Source: JAIPDZ01 sp034522175
Lineage (GTDB): Bacteria > Desulfobacterota > DSM-4660 > Desulfatiglandales > Desulfatiglandaceae
NCBI GenBank assembly: GCA_034522175.1
Contig: JAXHLQ010000001.1
Span: 4,526,001-4,590,000, forward strand
DNA length: 64,000 bases
Reading direction: 5' to 3'
The translations under genes were made by a program, and so were the position numbers. The notes beneath the pieces are model-generated. The model was not told the origin of the DNA and made no database searches. It was given only the letters and a program-made list of their open reading frames with translations. Positions within the stretch are counted from its first letter, which is position 1, and each line of letters opens with the position of its first letter. Of this stretch, positions 34,096 to 44,073 are shown piece by piece.

Positions 34096-36509
34096 GTGAA
34101 AGTCAGTCTCAACTGGTTAAAAGAATACGTCCGGATCGCGATGCCGCCCCCGGAACTCGCCCATCTGTTGACCATGTTGGGGCTGGAAGTGGAGGGAATG
34201 GAGCCGGTCTGCGAGTCTCTGGACCATGTGGTTGTCGCCAGGATCCTGTCGGTCAGTCCCCACCCCAATGCGGATCGTCTTTCCGTTTGTCGCGTGGACA
34301 CGGGGGAGGATCATGTGGATGTGGTGTGCGGCGCACCCAATGTGGCGGACGGGATGCTGGCCCCCCTGGCCCTGGTCGGATCCCGGCTCCCGAATGGTCA
34401 GGTCATGAAGGAGACCCGCATCAGGGGGGTCGTTTCGTGCGGGATGCTCCTGGCCGAAGATGAACTGGGATTGACCAACGACCACAGCGGCATCATGCCG
34501 CTTTCGCCTGCGTTGCAGGTGGGGGCTCCATTGTCGTCTGCACTGGCTTTACCCGATTGGGTTCTGGATTTGAGTATTACGCCAAACCGCCCGGATTGCG
34601 CAAACGTGATGGGTGTTGCAAGGGAAATCGCGGCGGCGACAGGAGAATTTCTCATACGGCCGGAGGTAAAGCTTGAGACATCCGGCCCGCCCGTGGAAAA
34701 ACTGACCCGTGTAACGATCCTGGATCCTGAGGGGTGCCCCCGCTACGTGGCCGGTGCCATACAGGGTGTCGAGCTGAAACCCGCCCCCTTCTGGCTGAGA
34801 TATCGTCTGTATCAGTCTGGTATTCGGAGTATCAATAACCTGGTGGACATCACCAATTATGTCATGCTGGAAATGGGGCAACCGCTTCATGCCTTTGACT
34901 ACCATCGTCTGAGAGAAAACCGAATAGAGGTAAGGAAAGCGGGGGATGGCGAGCGGTTTACCACCCTTGATGGGGAGTCGAGACGTCTGACGTCGGAGAC
35001 ACTCCTGATCTGTGATGGAAAGCGACCGGTGGCCCTGGCAGGCATTATGGGCGGGCTTAATTCTGAAATTTTTGAGGGGACAACCGATGTCCTGCTCGAG
35101 AGCGCTTTTTTTGATCCGGTGACCATTCGAAGGGCTTCAAAGCAGCTTGGCTTGTCCACTGAGGCCTCCTATCGCTTTGAAAGGGGAGGGGATGTTGAGG
35201 GCGTTGTTCATGCGCTTAAGCGGGCCTTGTCCCTCATGTCTATTCTCGGGGGCGGCACCATTGCGCAGGGTATGGTGGACAATTACCCCAAGCCCCATTC
35301 ACCCGAGACCATCCGGTTCAGGTCTGATCAGGCCAATCGACTTCTTGGTACCAGCCTGCCAACAGGTGTTATGAAGGGCTATTTAAAGGCGCTGGAGATG
35401 GATGTGAAAGACGCGGGGACGAATTCGCTGGATGTGACGCCCCCCTCATTCAGGGTGGACATTACCCGGGAGGTAGACCTCATCGAAGAAGTGGCCCGGA
35501 TGGATGGGTTTGACAAAATCCCTGTGACCTACCCCAGAATCCGTCCCGGCGAAGAGGGGATGCTCCGGAGCTTGCGATCAGAGACCAGATCAGATCCATA
35601 TTGACGGGAATCGGTTTCAGCGAAATCATTACCTACAGCTTTATATCGCCCGAGTCCGCCGACACACTAAACGCAGACGAGACAAGTGATCTCAGAAGGT
35701 TTACCGGATTGATGAACCCGCTCAGCAAGGATCAGTCGGTCCTCAGGACATCTTTACTCCCAGGGGTGATGGCCACGGTCGCACACAACCGGCTCAACGG
35801 TGAAAAAGACCTTAGGCTTTTTGAATGGGGAAAGGTATTCAAAAACCGAAAGGGCGACCCCCAGCCGTTGGAACAAAACATGCTGGTGGGCGCCATAACC
35901 GGGCGTGCACAGCAGAGGACATGGTACAGCAATAGACGGGATGTGGATTTTTATGATATCAAAGGATGTTTCGAGGCGCTCTTAACGGGATTGGGCGTCG
36001 ATTCTGCGCGCTTTGAGCGCAAAAACGGTTTTCCCGGTTACGATGCGGAGTCGTCGTGTGGGGTCTACGCCTCAAAAACCTGTATCGGACAGATGGGCAA
36101 GGCATCTTCAAGCATGAAAGCGGCCTATGATATTGAAGAAGATGATGTCTTCATTTTTGAAATGAATGTCGCGGAACTGCTGCCCTTCATACCCACAGAA
36201 AAGCGGTTTCGTCCGTTCCCCAGGTTTCCAGCCGTCTACCGTGATATCTCACTGGTGGTGGATCAGCGTGTGGAGAGCGGCAGGATTGTGGAATTCATCC
36301 AGGAAACAGGGAAAGACCTATTGGAGTCCGTTCACATTTTTGACATCTATGAGGGAGATCAAATCGGCGAGTGCGAAAAGGCCATAGCTTTCAGGATAAG
36401 CTACCGGTCGGATAAAGGGACCCTCGACGGTGACACGGTGAACCGGCTATATGAGCGTATGATCCGTAAGGTATGCAATGAAACGGGTGGCAGGCTGAGA
36501 GAGGGGTAA
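34096..36509 (+). CDS. pheT: Phenylalanyl-tRNA synthetase beta subunit, frameshifted
   Basis: About 804 residues after repair. EMAP-like tRNA-binding domain (about 40-150), B3/B4 editing domain (RYVAGAIQGVEL...), B5 domain, class II-like core and a C-terminal FDX-ACB anticodon domain (FPRFPAVYRDISLVV). GTG start after GAAGGA. A single base is missing between 35565 and 35600, where the frame changes from EGMLRSL to IRSILTGIGFSEIITYSF. Both halves match the family well, so a sequence error is likely. Confidence 0.92.
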
Positions 36510-36513
36510 TGTC

Positions 36514-36840
36514 ATGGTGGAGATCCCTGAAAACAGGCGGTATTTCCGGATAGGGGAGACCAGCAGGATCGTGGGTGTCGCCCCCTATGTACTGCGCTAC
36601 TGGGAGAGCGAATTTCCCCAGGTAAAGCCAAAGCGTGCGGATTCGAATCAGCGGACGTATCAGCGGAAGGAGATCGAAACGCTTCTAAATATCAAGCGAT
36701 TGCTCTATGAGGAGGGCATGACCATCGAGGGCGCCAGACGGGTTTTGCGTAAGGGTCGGACACAGCAGACAGAAATACCGGTTCCTTCCCTCAAGGAAAT
36801 CAAGACCGAGCTATACGGTATTCTGGATATTCTGAGATAG
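36514..36840 (+). CDS. MerR-family transcriptional regulator
   Basis: 108 residues: MerR winged helix-turn-helix near 10-75 (YFRIGETSRIVGVAPYVLRY, WESEF, RTYQRKEIETLLNIKRLLYEEGMTI). No cysteine or long coiled-coil effector domain, so the inducer is unknown. It sits 4 bases after pheT with GAGAGGGG upstream. Such short MerR genes commonly follow pheT or ihfA in this operon. Confidence 0.85.
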   Translation: MVEIPENRRYFRIGETSRIVGVAPYVLRYWESEFPQVKPKRADSNQRTYQRKEIETLLNIKRLLYEEGMTIEGARRVLRKGRTQQTEIPVPSLKEIKTELYGILDILR

Positions 36841-36892
36841 TGCGCAGTTGGGGGAAACTCAATAATGGCCTATGATCCGTGCGAGGCGTTTT

Positions 36893-37180
36893 TCATCTCT
36901 TGGCATTTATTTTGTCGCGGAGAACGCCTGATGTCTTAAAGACGATCACCCGTCTTTCCCTCAGTTGAAGGTCCTGAGTGGTCTGGGGATTGCGCCCGCG
37001 CCTCGCCGATTTTTCCTTTACCACAAACTTGCCAAAACCGCTGATGAGGAGGTCCTCACCGTTTTCCAGGTTTTTCTTGATTAGTTCAAGAAGTGCCTCA
37101 GTGACAGTTCGGGACTGGATTTTGCTGAGTCCCACCTGATGATAAATCGTGTCGATGATTTTTTCTTTGGTCAGGGCCAC
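36893..37180 (-). CDS. ihfA: Integration host factor alpha-like DNA-bending protein
   Basis: 95 residues from the GTG at 37180, chosen because AGGAGG lies 6-7 bases upstream; an ATG 11 codons earlier lacks a site. HU/IHF fold: ALTKEKIIDTIYHQVGLSK, LLISGFGKFVVKEKSARRGRNPQT with the DNA-intercalating Pro arm, then RRVIVFKTSGVLRDKIN. The lineage usually has this gene by pheT; here it is convergent with merR. Confidence 0.9.
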   Translation of the reverse strand: MALTKEKIIDTIYHQVGLSKIQSRTVTEALLELIKKNLENGEDLLISGFGKFVVKEKSARRGRNPQTTQDLQLRERRVIVFKTSGVLRDKINAKR

Positions 37181-37307
37181 CTTTGATCCTCCTATCACGT
37201 AACTGAATGGCAAACCAAGCTCTTCCTACCCTATCCCCACACTTCAAAACGGCAGCGTGTTGTATGAATTTATCAAGCAATAAATATGGCTTAAGGTCAA
37301 ATGGGTG

Positions 37308-37805
37308 TCAAGCTTTTTTTGCGTCCGAAAATTTTGCCTTGAGTTTTTTATTGACCTCATCAGGGACAAGACCGCTGATATCTCCCCCGAAACTGGCAGC
37401 CTCCTTAATGATGGTGGAACTGGTGTAGAACCACTTGTAATCGGTCATGAGAAACACCGATTGGATATTCCGGTCCATTTTTCGGTTCATCAGCGCCATT
37501 TGAAATTCATATTCGAAATCAGAAAGGGCCCTCAGCCCTCTGAGAATGACATTGGCCCCGCGTCTCGCCACGTAATCGACCAGCAGGCCGTCGAAGGTGT
37601 CGATCTCCGCATTGGGTTCGTTTTTGACAGCCGATTTAATCATACGGATTCTCTCTTTAACGGTGAAGAGGGGATCTTTCTGGGGATTATTGAGTATGGC
37701 AATGACCACCTTATCGAATATGGTCAACGCCCGGTTGATGATGCTGAGATGTCCATTGGTAATCGGGTCAAAAAAGCCGGGGTAAATTGCCGTTCTTGAA
37801 CTCAT
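37308..37805 (-). CDS. coaD: Phosphopantetheine adenylyltransferase
   Basis: 165 residues from ATG 37805, with AAGGAGG just upstream; the open frame runs 15 codons further without a ribosome site. Nucleotidyltransferase motifs: YPGFFDPITNGHLSII (T/HxGH type) and YTSSTIIKEAASFGGDIS. Adds AMP to 4'-phosphopantetheine in CoA synthesis. It overlaps the upstream rsmD by 38 bases, the classical rsmD-coaD pairing. Confidence 0.95.
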   Translation of the reverse strand: MSSRTAIYPGFFDPITNGHLSIINRALTIFDKVVIAILNNPQKDPLFTVKERIRMIKSAVKNEPNAEIDTFDGLLVDYVARRGANVILRGLRALSDFEYEFQMALMNRKMDRNIQSVFLMTDYKWFYTSSTIIKEAASFGGDISGLVPDEVNKKLKAKFSDAKKA

Positions 37806-38394
37806 GATGCCTCCTTGTGGATTTGGCTGATTCATGCGGTTTGTGTACATAGAATGTTATTCGCGTATCACCATATGACCGGGTATCGACGGCCCTCAAA
37901 TACCCAATCTGTGGGGGTAACCGGTTATGGGTCGAGGTTTCGGCCACCGCCCATGCCCCGGGTGACAACCGTTTGTCCTTTGTCAGGTACGCCATCACGA
38001 ACGGAATGCCGGTAAAGCGGTACGGCGGGTCAAGGAATACCAGATCAAACGGTTGTTGGGTGCTGGATAATGCCTTTGGAAGCCCTTTTCTCAGGTCTTT
38101 TCTCAGAACGCGTGCCGATTCACCATGGCCGCATAATGCGATGTTTTTACGGATGAGTCGAATGGCCTCGCGGGAATGGTCGATGAACACAGCAGACCCG
38201 GCGCCGCGACTCAGGGCCTCCAGCCCCAGACTGCCGGTGCCTGAAAAGAGGTCGAGCACGGCTATTCCATCAAGGTCTTGTCCCAGGATGCTGAATATGG
38301 CCTCTCGCACCTTGTCCGAGGTGGGACGAATGAGCGCGCTTCTGGGGATCTTTGACAGGATTCGGCCGCTGTCACTGCCGCCGGTAATTCTCAT
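37768..38394 (-). CDS. rsmD: 16S rRNA (guanine-N2)-methyltransferase RsmD
   Basis: 208 residues. SAM-binding LDLFSGTGSLGLEALSRGA, catalytic LVFLDPPY and N-terminal RITGGSDSGR are present. Methylates G966 of 16S rRNA. The last 25 residues (HESAKSTRRHHEFK...) exceed the normal end and run through the coaD start, so the C-terminus may be variable. Confidence 0.92.
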   Translation of the reverse strand: MRITGGSDSGRILSKIPRSALIRPTSDKVREAIFSILGQDLDGIAVLDLFSGTGSLGLEALSRGAGSAVFIDHSREAIRLIRKNIALCGHGESARVLRKDLRKGLPKALSSTQQPFDLVFLDPPYRFTGIPFVMAYLTKDKRLSPGAWAVAETSTHNRLPPQIGYLRAVDTRSYGDTRITFYVHKPHESAKSTRRHHEFKNGNLPRLF

Positions 38395-38415
38395 GTTGTG
38401 TCTGCTGCGACAAAA

Positions 38416-39192
38416 TCACTTTTCATCAACGAGGGACACTTCTTCCCTTGGCGCCTTTTCCGCCGTTCTCTTCTTTTTGTACCGATACCATGTAATCACC
38501 GGACCCGAAAAAACGTACACAATCAATATGAAAAAGAGCATGATTTTGGGTTTATACGCCACCACAATCAGTACGAGGATGGTGGCCACCAGCACATTAA
38601 AGGGCTTTTGCTTTTTCGGTTCAAATTCTTTGAAGCTAAAATAATCGACCGTGCTGACCATGAGAAATGACAGGGTGTACACGATAATGAGAATAATGAA
38701 TGGCCCGGACAGAGGCAACCCACCGAGAAGCATGGTAAATAGGATGAGGGAAGCGATGAAGCTCGCTGCGGCGGGTATGGGCAATCCCTTGAAATAGTTG
38801 GCTTCCACGGTTGCTTTCTGGACGTTGAACCTCGCGAGCCTGAGTGCGCCGCATATAACGTACATAAAACAGGCCAGCCACCCCAATCGGCCAAACGGTT
38901 CCAGTGCCCATTGAAATGCCAGGATGGCGGGTGCGACGCCGAAGGCAACAAGATCGGAGAGGGAATCATACTCGGTGCCAAAAGGGCTTGTGGAATGGGT
39001 GAAACGGGCGATTTTTCCGTCGAGGGCATCAAAAACGCACGATATCAGGATCGCCACAGCGGCTGTTTCATACCGGCCCTGAATAGCCGCTATAATGGCG
39101 AAAAAGCCACTGAAAAGGCTCGCAGAGGTAAAGAGATTGGGGAGGACGTAAATGCCACGCTTTTTGGCCTTCTTTCTTCGTTTGGATGTCAT
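38416..39192 (-). CDS. pssA: CDP-diacylglycerol-serine O-phosphatidyltransferase
   Basis: 258 residues, about seven membrane helices. The CDP-alcohol phosphotransferase motif is complete: DALDGKIARFTHSTSPFG followed by EYDSLSD. Makes phosphatidylserine. Start overlaps the end of psd (ATGA), so the two steps to phosphatidylethanolamine are coupled. Confidence 0.92.
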   Translation of the reverse strand: MTSKRRKKAKKRGIYVLPNLFTSASLFSGFFAIIAAIQGRYETAAVAILISCVFDALDGKIARFTHSTSPFGTEYDSLSDLVAFGVAPAILAFQWALEPFGRLGWLACFMYVICGALRLARFNVQKATVEANYFKGLPIPAAASFIASLILFTMLLGGLPLSGPFIILIIVYTLSFLMVSTVDYFSFKEFEPKKQKPFNVLVATILVLIVVAYKPKIMLFFILIVYVFSGPVITWYRYKKKRTAEKAPREEVSLVDEK

Positions 39193-39848
39193 GATAAATA
39201 TCCTATAACCGTTTGACCGGCTTTGACCTTATCCCCCTTTTGGACCACCATTCGGCTGTCCGCCGGGAGAAATACCTCTAACCGGGAACCGAACCTGATG
39301 AGACCAAAGCGCTGCCCTGAGGAGACCTTGTCCCCTTCTTCAACCCAACAGGCGATCCGCCTGGCGACGAGTCCTGCGATTTGAATGACAGCCAGTTTTT
39401 GTGAATCCACCGTCTCCATCAACACCCGGTTATTCTCATTGTATCGGGAAGCCTTATCAAGATCTGCTGAAAAGAATTTGCCCGGTGTATAGTCGATTTT
39501 TCTGATGGTGCCCTGAACCGGTATCCTGTTGACGTGAACATCGAAGAGGGACATAAAGATAGAGACCTTCAGCGCAGCATGGCCTAAAGGGTTGTCATCA
39601 CTCGGCACTTTCCGAACCTCCAAAACCTTTCCGTCTGCCGGTGTCAGCACCGATTTTTCAGCCGGATTATGCGGCCGTTCCGGGTCCCTGAAAAAGTAAA
39701 GGATAAAGAGGGTGATCAGGGAGAAAAAAATAGCGGGAATCAGCCATCCCAGAAAAAAGAATAAAAGAGTGATACCGCATCCGGCCAATACAAAAGGAAA
39801 CCCCTCTTTTGCAATGGGCCATCGGTTTTTAATTCGTGAATCGTTCAA
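39189..39848 (-). CDS. psd: Phosphatidylserine decarboxylase (short form)
   Basis: 219 residues with two membrane helices at the N-terminus (about 14-50). Core motifs: VLTPADGKVLEV, FMSLFDVHVNRIPVQG and the self-cleavage site in RFGSRLEVFLP (Gly-Ser gives the pyruvoyl group). Converts phosphatidylserine to phosphatidylethanolamine. ATGA overlap with pssA downstream. Confidence 0.92.
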   Translation of the reverse strand: MNDSRIKNRWPIAKEGFPFVLAGCGITLLFFFLGWLIPAIFFSLITLFILYFFRDPERPHNPAEKSVLTPADGKVLEVRKVPSDDNPLGHAALKVSIFMSLFDVHVNRIPVQGTIRKIDYTPGKFFSADLDKASRYNENNRVLMETVDSQKLAVIQIAGLVARRIACWVEEGDKVSSGQRFGLIRFGSRLEVFLPADSRMVVQKGDKVKAGQTVIGYLS

Positions 39849-39893
39849 ATCAAGCGCTGCCTGGTACGGGGGTGGTAAATGGTTATACGCATA

Positions 39894-39932
39894 CTAGTGT
39901 CGTGTCATACATCAGATGTGACGGAACACTAG
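39894..39932. repeat. Palindromic element CTAGTGT...ACACTAG
   Basis: Perfect 7-base arms (39894-39900 and 39926-39932) around a 25-base imperfectly dyadic core (CGTGTCA ... TGTGACG). It resembles the termini of small transposon relics. No coding sequence is attached. Confidence 0.4.
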
Positions 39933-40031
39933 AGCAAGAACCAAAGTTTGTCATCATGTAAATAATTTTGCGTCCCCCTTCGTATCATTTCCTTGGGGGC
40001 GATTCCGTTAGACTGCCCGGAGCATTCTCCT

Positions 40032-40790
40032 TTATCTCTTTTCAAGGGAATTGTCAACGGGGTAGCCGCGCGGGTCGGAAAGTGCTGCCATTGATTTGGT
40101 GAGAAGCGGAAACGGGTTCGGCCGGATATCCGGCGGGCGCATATACACAGGTGTAAGGGTCGCCGGATCATCGGGGTCTCCGTCATTGAGGCGTTTGAGG
40201 GCCAGGAGGCCGATCTGGACGGGATTCAGCTGCCAGTTTTGAGGCGGTGCGAAAACCGCCCGGTCGCCAAGGACCTCCTTAATAAGCGGCCGCTGCCCTT
40301 CAAAATCATCGCCCACAAAGTGGGTGGGGCTCCTGAACACCTCGTGGAGATCCGTGAATTTCAGACAGATGTCTTTACTCTCCCTGACGAGCTCCCCACC
40401 TTTGTCCCGGGTGAAAAGGGCCGTGAACACCTCATTTTTTCTGGCGTAAAGAACGGGGGCAACAGGGAGGTTGGCGGGTGAAACCCCGCTGGCCATGGCC
40501 GCCATTGTGGAGATACCCACCAGGGGAAGGCCGAGCGCGTGGCACACCCCTTTTGCCAGGGACAGGCTCACTCGGAGTCCCGTAAAACTGCCCGGGCCCG
40601 ATGCCACTGCAACCGCGGTGATATCGGCCGTTGTGCGTACGGATTCCCTTAAGAGGAAATCGAATGCAGGCATCAAGGTACCAAAATGACCCTTTTGCCG
40701 GGGGAGCATGATCTTCGAGTGAACCGTGCCGTTCGCTGCCATCAGGGCGATGCCGAACTGAGGCGTGGCCGTGTTAAGGGCGAGGATCAT
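40032..40790 (-). CDS. tsaB: tRNA t6A synthesis protein TsaB
   Basis: 252 residues of the ASKHA fold: LALNTATPQFGIAL, GHFGTLMPAFDFLL, and AVASGPGSFTGLRVSLSLAKG, the TsaB signature. The C-terminal part is divergent, as usual for TsaB. Partner of TsaD in N6-threonylcarbamoyl-adenosine formation on ANN-decoding tRNAs. It lies downstream of rseP in the dxr-rseP cluster. Confidence 0.9.
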   Translation of the reverse strand: MILALNTATPQFGIALMAANGTVHSKIMLPRQKGHFGTLMPAFDFLLRESVRTTADITAVAVASGPGSFTGLRVSLSLAKGVCHALGLPLVGISTMAAMASGVSPANLPVAPVLYARKNEVFTALFTRDKGGELVRESKDICLKFTDLHEVFRSPTHFVGDDFEGQRPLIKEVLGDRAVFAPPQNWQLNPVQIGLLALKRLNDGDPDDPATLTPVYMRPPDIRPNPFPLLTKSMAALSDPRGYPVDNSLEKR

Positions 40791-40850
40791 GAGGGTTTTG
40801 GGGATTGAAGGTGAGAAGGTCGATGCGGTGTATTCTGCCCGGGACCATTT

Positions 40851-41933
40851 TTATTCCAGGAGTCTGGCAATATCATTGTAGATCACCACCGCCATGAGCA
40901 TGATCAACAGAACGAGGCCGGTTTTTTGTGCGATTTCGCGTTTTCTCAGGTTGAGCGGTCTTCCCGTGATGAGCTCAATAAAAAGGAAAATGATAAAGCC
41001 TCCATCAAGGATGGGCACCGGTAAGAGATTCAATATACCCAGGTTAATACTGATCACTGCAGTAAAAGGGATCAGGTAAATCCAGTTTTCCTGGGCCAGC
41101 TGGCCGGTCATCTGGCCGATCAGGATGGGCCCGCCCAGCGTCTTGATGGGTACCACCTGCTGAAAAAGCTTTACGATGGTCAAACAGGTCAGTTCAATGA
41201 TCTCCCATGTTTTTCTGAAGCCCTCACCAATGGCTTCGAGCGGCCCGAGGGAAACTTTTTTGAAATGGCCTGCAGCCACAATCCCAACCAGCGGCGTCTT
41301 TATCTCTTCCCCGAAAAGATTTTTGACCACGCTGACTTGAGGGGTCACAGACACGGATATAACCCCATCCCCTCGTTTGGCCTTTATTCGTAGGGCCTCG
41401 CCTTGATTCTTTTCGACGTGGGATTTGATGTCATCCCATGCGTGAATCGGCTGGTCATCGATGGCCACAATCATATCTCCTTTTTGGAGACCCGCCCGGG
41501 CCGCGGGGGAGCCCTCGCGGATTTGTCCGATTTCGGGCGTCATGACCTGAATACCGGAGAACAGAAAAGATGCACAAAAGATGAATAGGGCGAGGATTAG
41601 ATTGAAGATGGGTCCGGCGGCGACAATGGCGATCCGTTTGCCCACGTGTTTATTGCTGAACGATTTCTCCTCGTCTTCAGGGGAAAGGGGCTCTTCCTCG
41701 TCCTCCTCGCTTTCCCCCAGCATTTTGACATATCCCCCGAGGGGAACGGCTGAAATGAGATATTCGGTTTCCCCCACCTTTTTTCCCACGAGCTTGGGTC
41801 CAAACCCTAAAGAGAACTTGAGCACCTTTACCCCGAAATATTTCGCGGTGAGAAAGTGTCCCAGTTCATGAAAAAAAATCAGAACCCCCAACACAATGGC
41901 AAAAGGGAGTATGTAGTAGAAAAAAAACGGCAT
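40851..41933 (-). CDS. rseP: RseP-type site-2 metalloprotease
   Basis: 360 residues. Membrane zinc protease with HExxH in FFHELGHFLTAKY (near residue 22), one PDZ domain (about 135-205, IREGSPAARAGLQKGDMIVAI) and the second zinc motif NLLPVPILDGG in the C-terminal membrane part. Cleaves membrane-anchored regulators such as anti-sigma factors. One PDZ only, against two in E. coli RseP. It sits in the dxr-cdsA-uppS cluster, the conserved order. Confidence 0.93.
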   Translation of the reverse strand: MPFFFYYILPFAIVLGVLIFFHELGHFLTAKYFGVKVLKFSLGFGPKLVGKKVGETEYLISAVPLGGYVKMLGESEEDEEEPLSPEDEEKSFSNKHVGKRIAIVAAGPIFNLILALFIFCASFLFSGIQVMTPEIGQIREGSPAARAGLQKGDMIVAIDDQPIHAWDDIKSHVEKNQGEALRIKAKRGDGVISVSVTPQVSVVKNLFGEEIKTPLVGIVAAGHFKKVSLGPLEAIGEGFRKTWEIIELTCLTIVKLFQQVVPIKTLGGPILIGQMTGQLAQENWIYLIPFTAVISINLGILNLLPVPILDGGFIIFLFIELITGRPLNLRKREIAQKTGLVLLIMLMAVVIYNDIARLLE

Positions 41934-42002
41934 TGGCTTCCTATTGTGGCATCAGTGTATACATCTCGATAAGATAAGGAAAATGGCGGTTTTTCATTTT
42001 CC

Positions 42003-42037
42003 AATCATCAATCAACCATCGTCAATCAACAATCCGG
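42003..42037. repeat. AATCRWC heptamer tract at dxr 3' end
   Basis: Five degenerate 7-base units (AATCATC, AATCAAC, CATCGTC, AATCAAC, AATCCGG). The tract overlaps the last codons and stop of dxr, where it encodes LLIDDG. Same family as 18614-18641. Confidence 0.45.
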
Positions 42038-43169
42038 TGGTCTCTCTGGCCCACCGGTCCGTTTCTATGATCCGTTCGATATGGTCTAAGGAATGGGTGG
42101 TGTGAGCCATCATGGATTTCTCGATGAATGAAGGGATATCCAGAAAACCGATTCTTCCCTTTAAAAACGCCTCGACCGCCACCTCATTGGCCGCGTTAAG
42201 TACTGCGGGCATGCTCCCCCCTTCTTCCGCCGCCTGGAGCGCCAGATCCAGGCATTTGAATCGTTTTAAATCCGGTTCCTGAAATGTCAAGTTCCCGACC
42301 TTTGCCAGGTCCAGCGGGGTCAGCCCGTTTTCCAGGTGTCTGGGATAGGAAAGTGCATAAGCAATGGGGATCTTCATGTCCGGAATACCCAATTGAGCGA
42401 TGACCGATCCGTCACGGTATTCCACCATGGAATGCAGGATGCTTTCCGGGTGAATCAGGATACCGATTTGATCGATGCTGAGATCAAAGAGCCATTTGGC
42501 TTCAATGACCTCGAGCCCCTTGTTCATCATGGATGCAGAATCGATGGTGATTTTGGGACCCATATCCCAATTGGGGTGCTTCAGGGCCTCGGTTGCCGTG
42601 ACGGTTTTCATTCGTTCCAAGGTGGACTCTCTGAAAGGTCCTCCGGAAGCGGTGAGGATGATACGGTTGACATCTTCCTTCGAGTGACCCCTCAATGACT
42701 GGAAAATGGCGCTGTGTTCGCTGTCGACAGGGTATATGGGTACGCCCTTTTCCTTGGCCGCATTCATGATGAGCGGGCCGGCCATCACGAGCGTTTCCTT
42801 GTTGGCCAGTGCAATCGCTTTGCCGCTTTGAATGGCTTCATGGGTGGGAATGAGGCCTGCTGCACCGGTCATGGCGGAGATGACGGTATCCACCTCCTCC
42901 ATGGAGGCGATCTGTTTGTAGCCGTCCTGGCCATAGAGGATTGTTAATGCCGTATGTCCGTTGAGGCGCTTTTTGAGCTCGGCGGCGATGGGGGCCTCCA
43001 GCACGGATACGGCCCGGGGGGTAAACCGTTTGATCTGCTCAAGAAGCAGATCGACGTTCTTCGCAGCGGTGAGGGCGGTCACCTCGTAATGATCTGGATT
43101 GGCGCCGATGACCTCGAGGGCGCTGACGCCGATGGACCCGGTGGATCCCAATATGGCAATCTTTTTCAT
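42012..43169 (-). CDS. dxr: 1-deoxy-D-xylulose-5-phosphate reductoisomerase
   Basis: 385 residues, standard length. NADPH motif ILGSTGSIGVSAL at the N-terminus, catalytic metal region VDSEHSAIFQ, GPFR and PNWDMGPKITIDSASMMNKGLE. Makes MEP in isoprenoid synthesis. The final residues are encoded by the AATC heptamer tract. Confidence 0.95.
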   Translation of the reverse strand: MKKIAILGSTGSIGVSALEVIGANPDHYEVTALTAAKNVDLLLEQIKRFTPRAVSVLEAPIAAELKKRLNGHTALTILYGQDGYKQIASMEEVDTVISAMTGAAGLIPTHEAIQSGKAIALANKETLVMAGPLIMNAAKEKGVPIYPVDSEHSAIFQSLRGHSKEDVNRIILTASGGPFRESTLERMKTVTATEALKHPNWDMGPKITIDSASMMNKGLEVIEAKWLFDLSIDQIGILIHPESILHSMVEYRDGSVIAQLGIPDMKIPIAYALSYPRHLENGLTPLDLAKVGNLTFQEPDLKRFKCLDLALQAAEEGGSMPAVLNAANEVAVEAFLKGRIGFLDIPSFIEKSMMAHTTHSLDHIERIIETDRWARETTGLLIDDG

Positions 43170-43257
43170 CTATTCGTCACTGTTCAACGTAAATTAAGGT
43201 CACATTCGGGTGAATTAGCAGGTTTCAATCAACAACCGGCGTTGATCCATCTTAATC

Positions 43258-44052
43258 CTACCAGAGAAGATACACGAAAAGGATGGGGATTGCAAAGAGC
43301 AGCCCGTCGATCCGATCCAGAATGCCCCCATGTCCAGGGAGAATATGCCCGGAATCCTTTATGCCGTGGTTTCGTTTTAACAAGGACTCCGCCAAATCCC
43401 CGATTTGGGCGGCTGCGGACAAAAGCGTCACGAGGGCCAGCACCTGAAGGTTTAACGGGCGCAGGGGAATGAAAATGAGAAACACGAGGGCCACTATTAA
43501 ACTGCCCAGCCAGCCGCCGACGGCCCCCTCCCAGGTCTTGCCCGGGCTGACCCTTGGATGTAATTTGTGTTTTCCCAGGGCCTTCCCCGCGTAAAAGGCC
43601 CCGGTGTCTCCGGCGAATACCACCAAAAGCAGAAAAAACACCCAGGCACGGCCCAAGGGGCGAAAGTAGATGAGCGACAGGAGGACCAGCGGCAGCGAAA
43701 CATAAATGCTTCCGAAGACCCCTTTCGCCGTTCGAACGGTGATGGTTTCTCCGGGCGGTGTGTGTTCAAAGACCGAGAGGGCCATGGGAAAAAGGGCGTA
43801 GAACCAAATGAGGACAGGGATAAAAAAAAACTGGCGCAGGGCAAGGGCGGAAAAAAGCGCAATCGTCAAGAGCATATTCCATACAAGAAACGACCTCGGC
43901 GGCTTGGTGTCTGTCAGGCTGTAACACTCAAACATGCCCACGATGGCGGCCGCGCAGAGGAGGGCAAGAAACCCCCATTTGGGGCCGTAGCCCACAATAA
44001 AGACCAGGGCAGGGACGGCAATGATAGCGGTCAGCCATCTTTTCAGATGCAT
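43258..44052 (-). CDS. cdsA: Phosphatidate cytidylyltransferase
   Basis: 264 residues, about eight membrane helices. The CDP-DAG synthase signature is present: SPGKTWEGAVGG and, near the end, KRNHGIKDSGHILPGHGGILDRIDG. Makes CDP-diacylglycerol, the substrate of PssA encoded about 4 kb away. Between uppS and dxr, as is usual. Confidence 0.93.
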   Translation of the reverse strand: MHLKRWLTAIIAVPALVFIVGYGPKWGFLALLCAAAIVGMFECYSLTDTKPPRSFLVWNMLLTIALFSALALRQFFFIPVLIWFYALFPMALSVFEHTPPGETITVRTAKGVFGSIYVSLPLVLLSLIYFRPLGRAWVFFLLLVVFAGDTGAFYAGKALGKHKLHPRVSPGKTWEGAVGGWLGSLIVALVFLIFIPLRPLNLQVLALVTLLSAAAQIGDLAESLLKRNHGIKDSGHILPGHGGILDRIDGLLFAIPILFVYLLW

Positions 44053-44073
44053 CTGTTTTGCTGCTCCCTGGCG

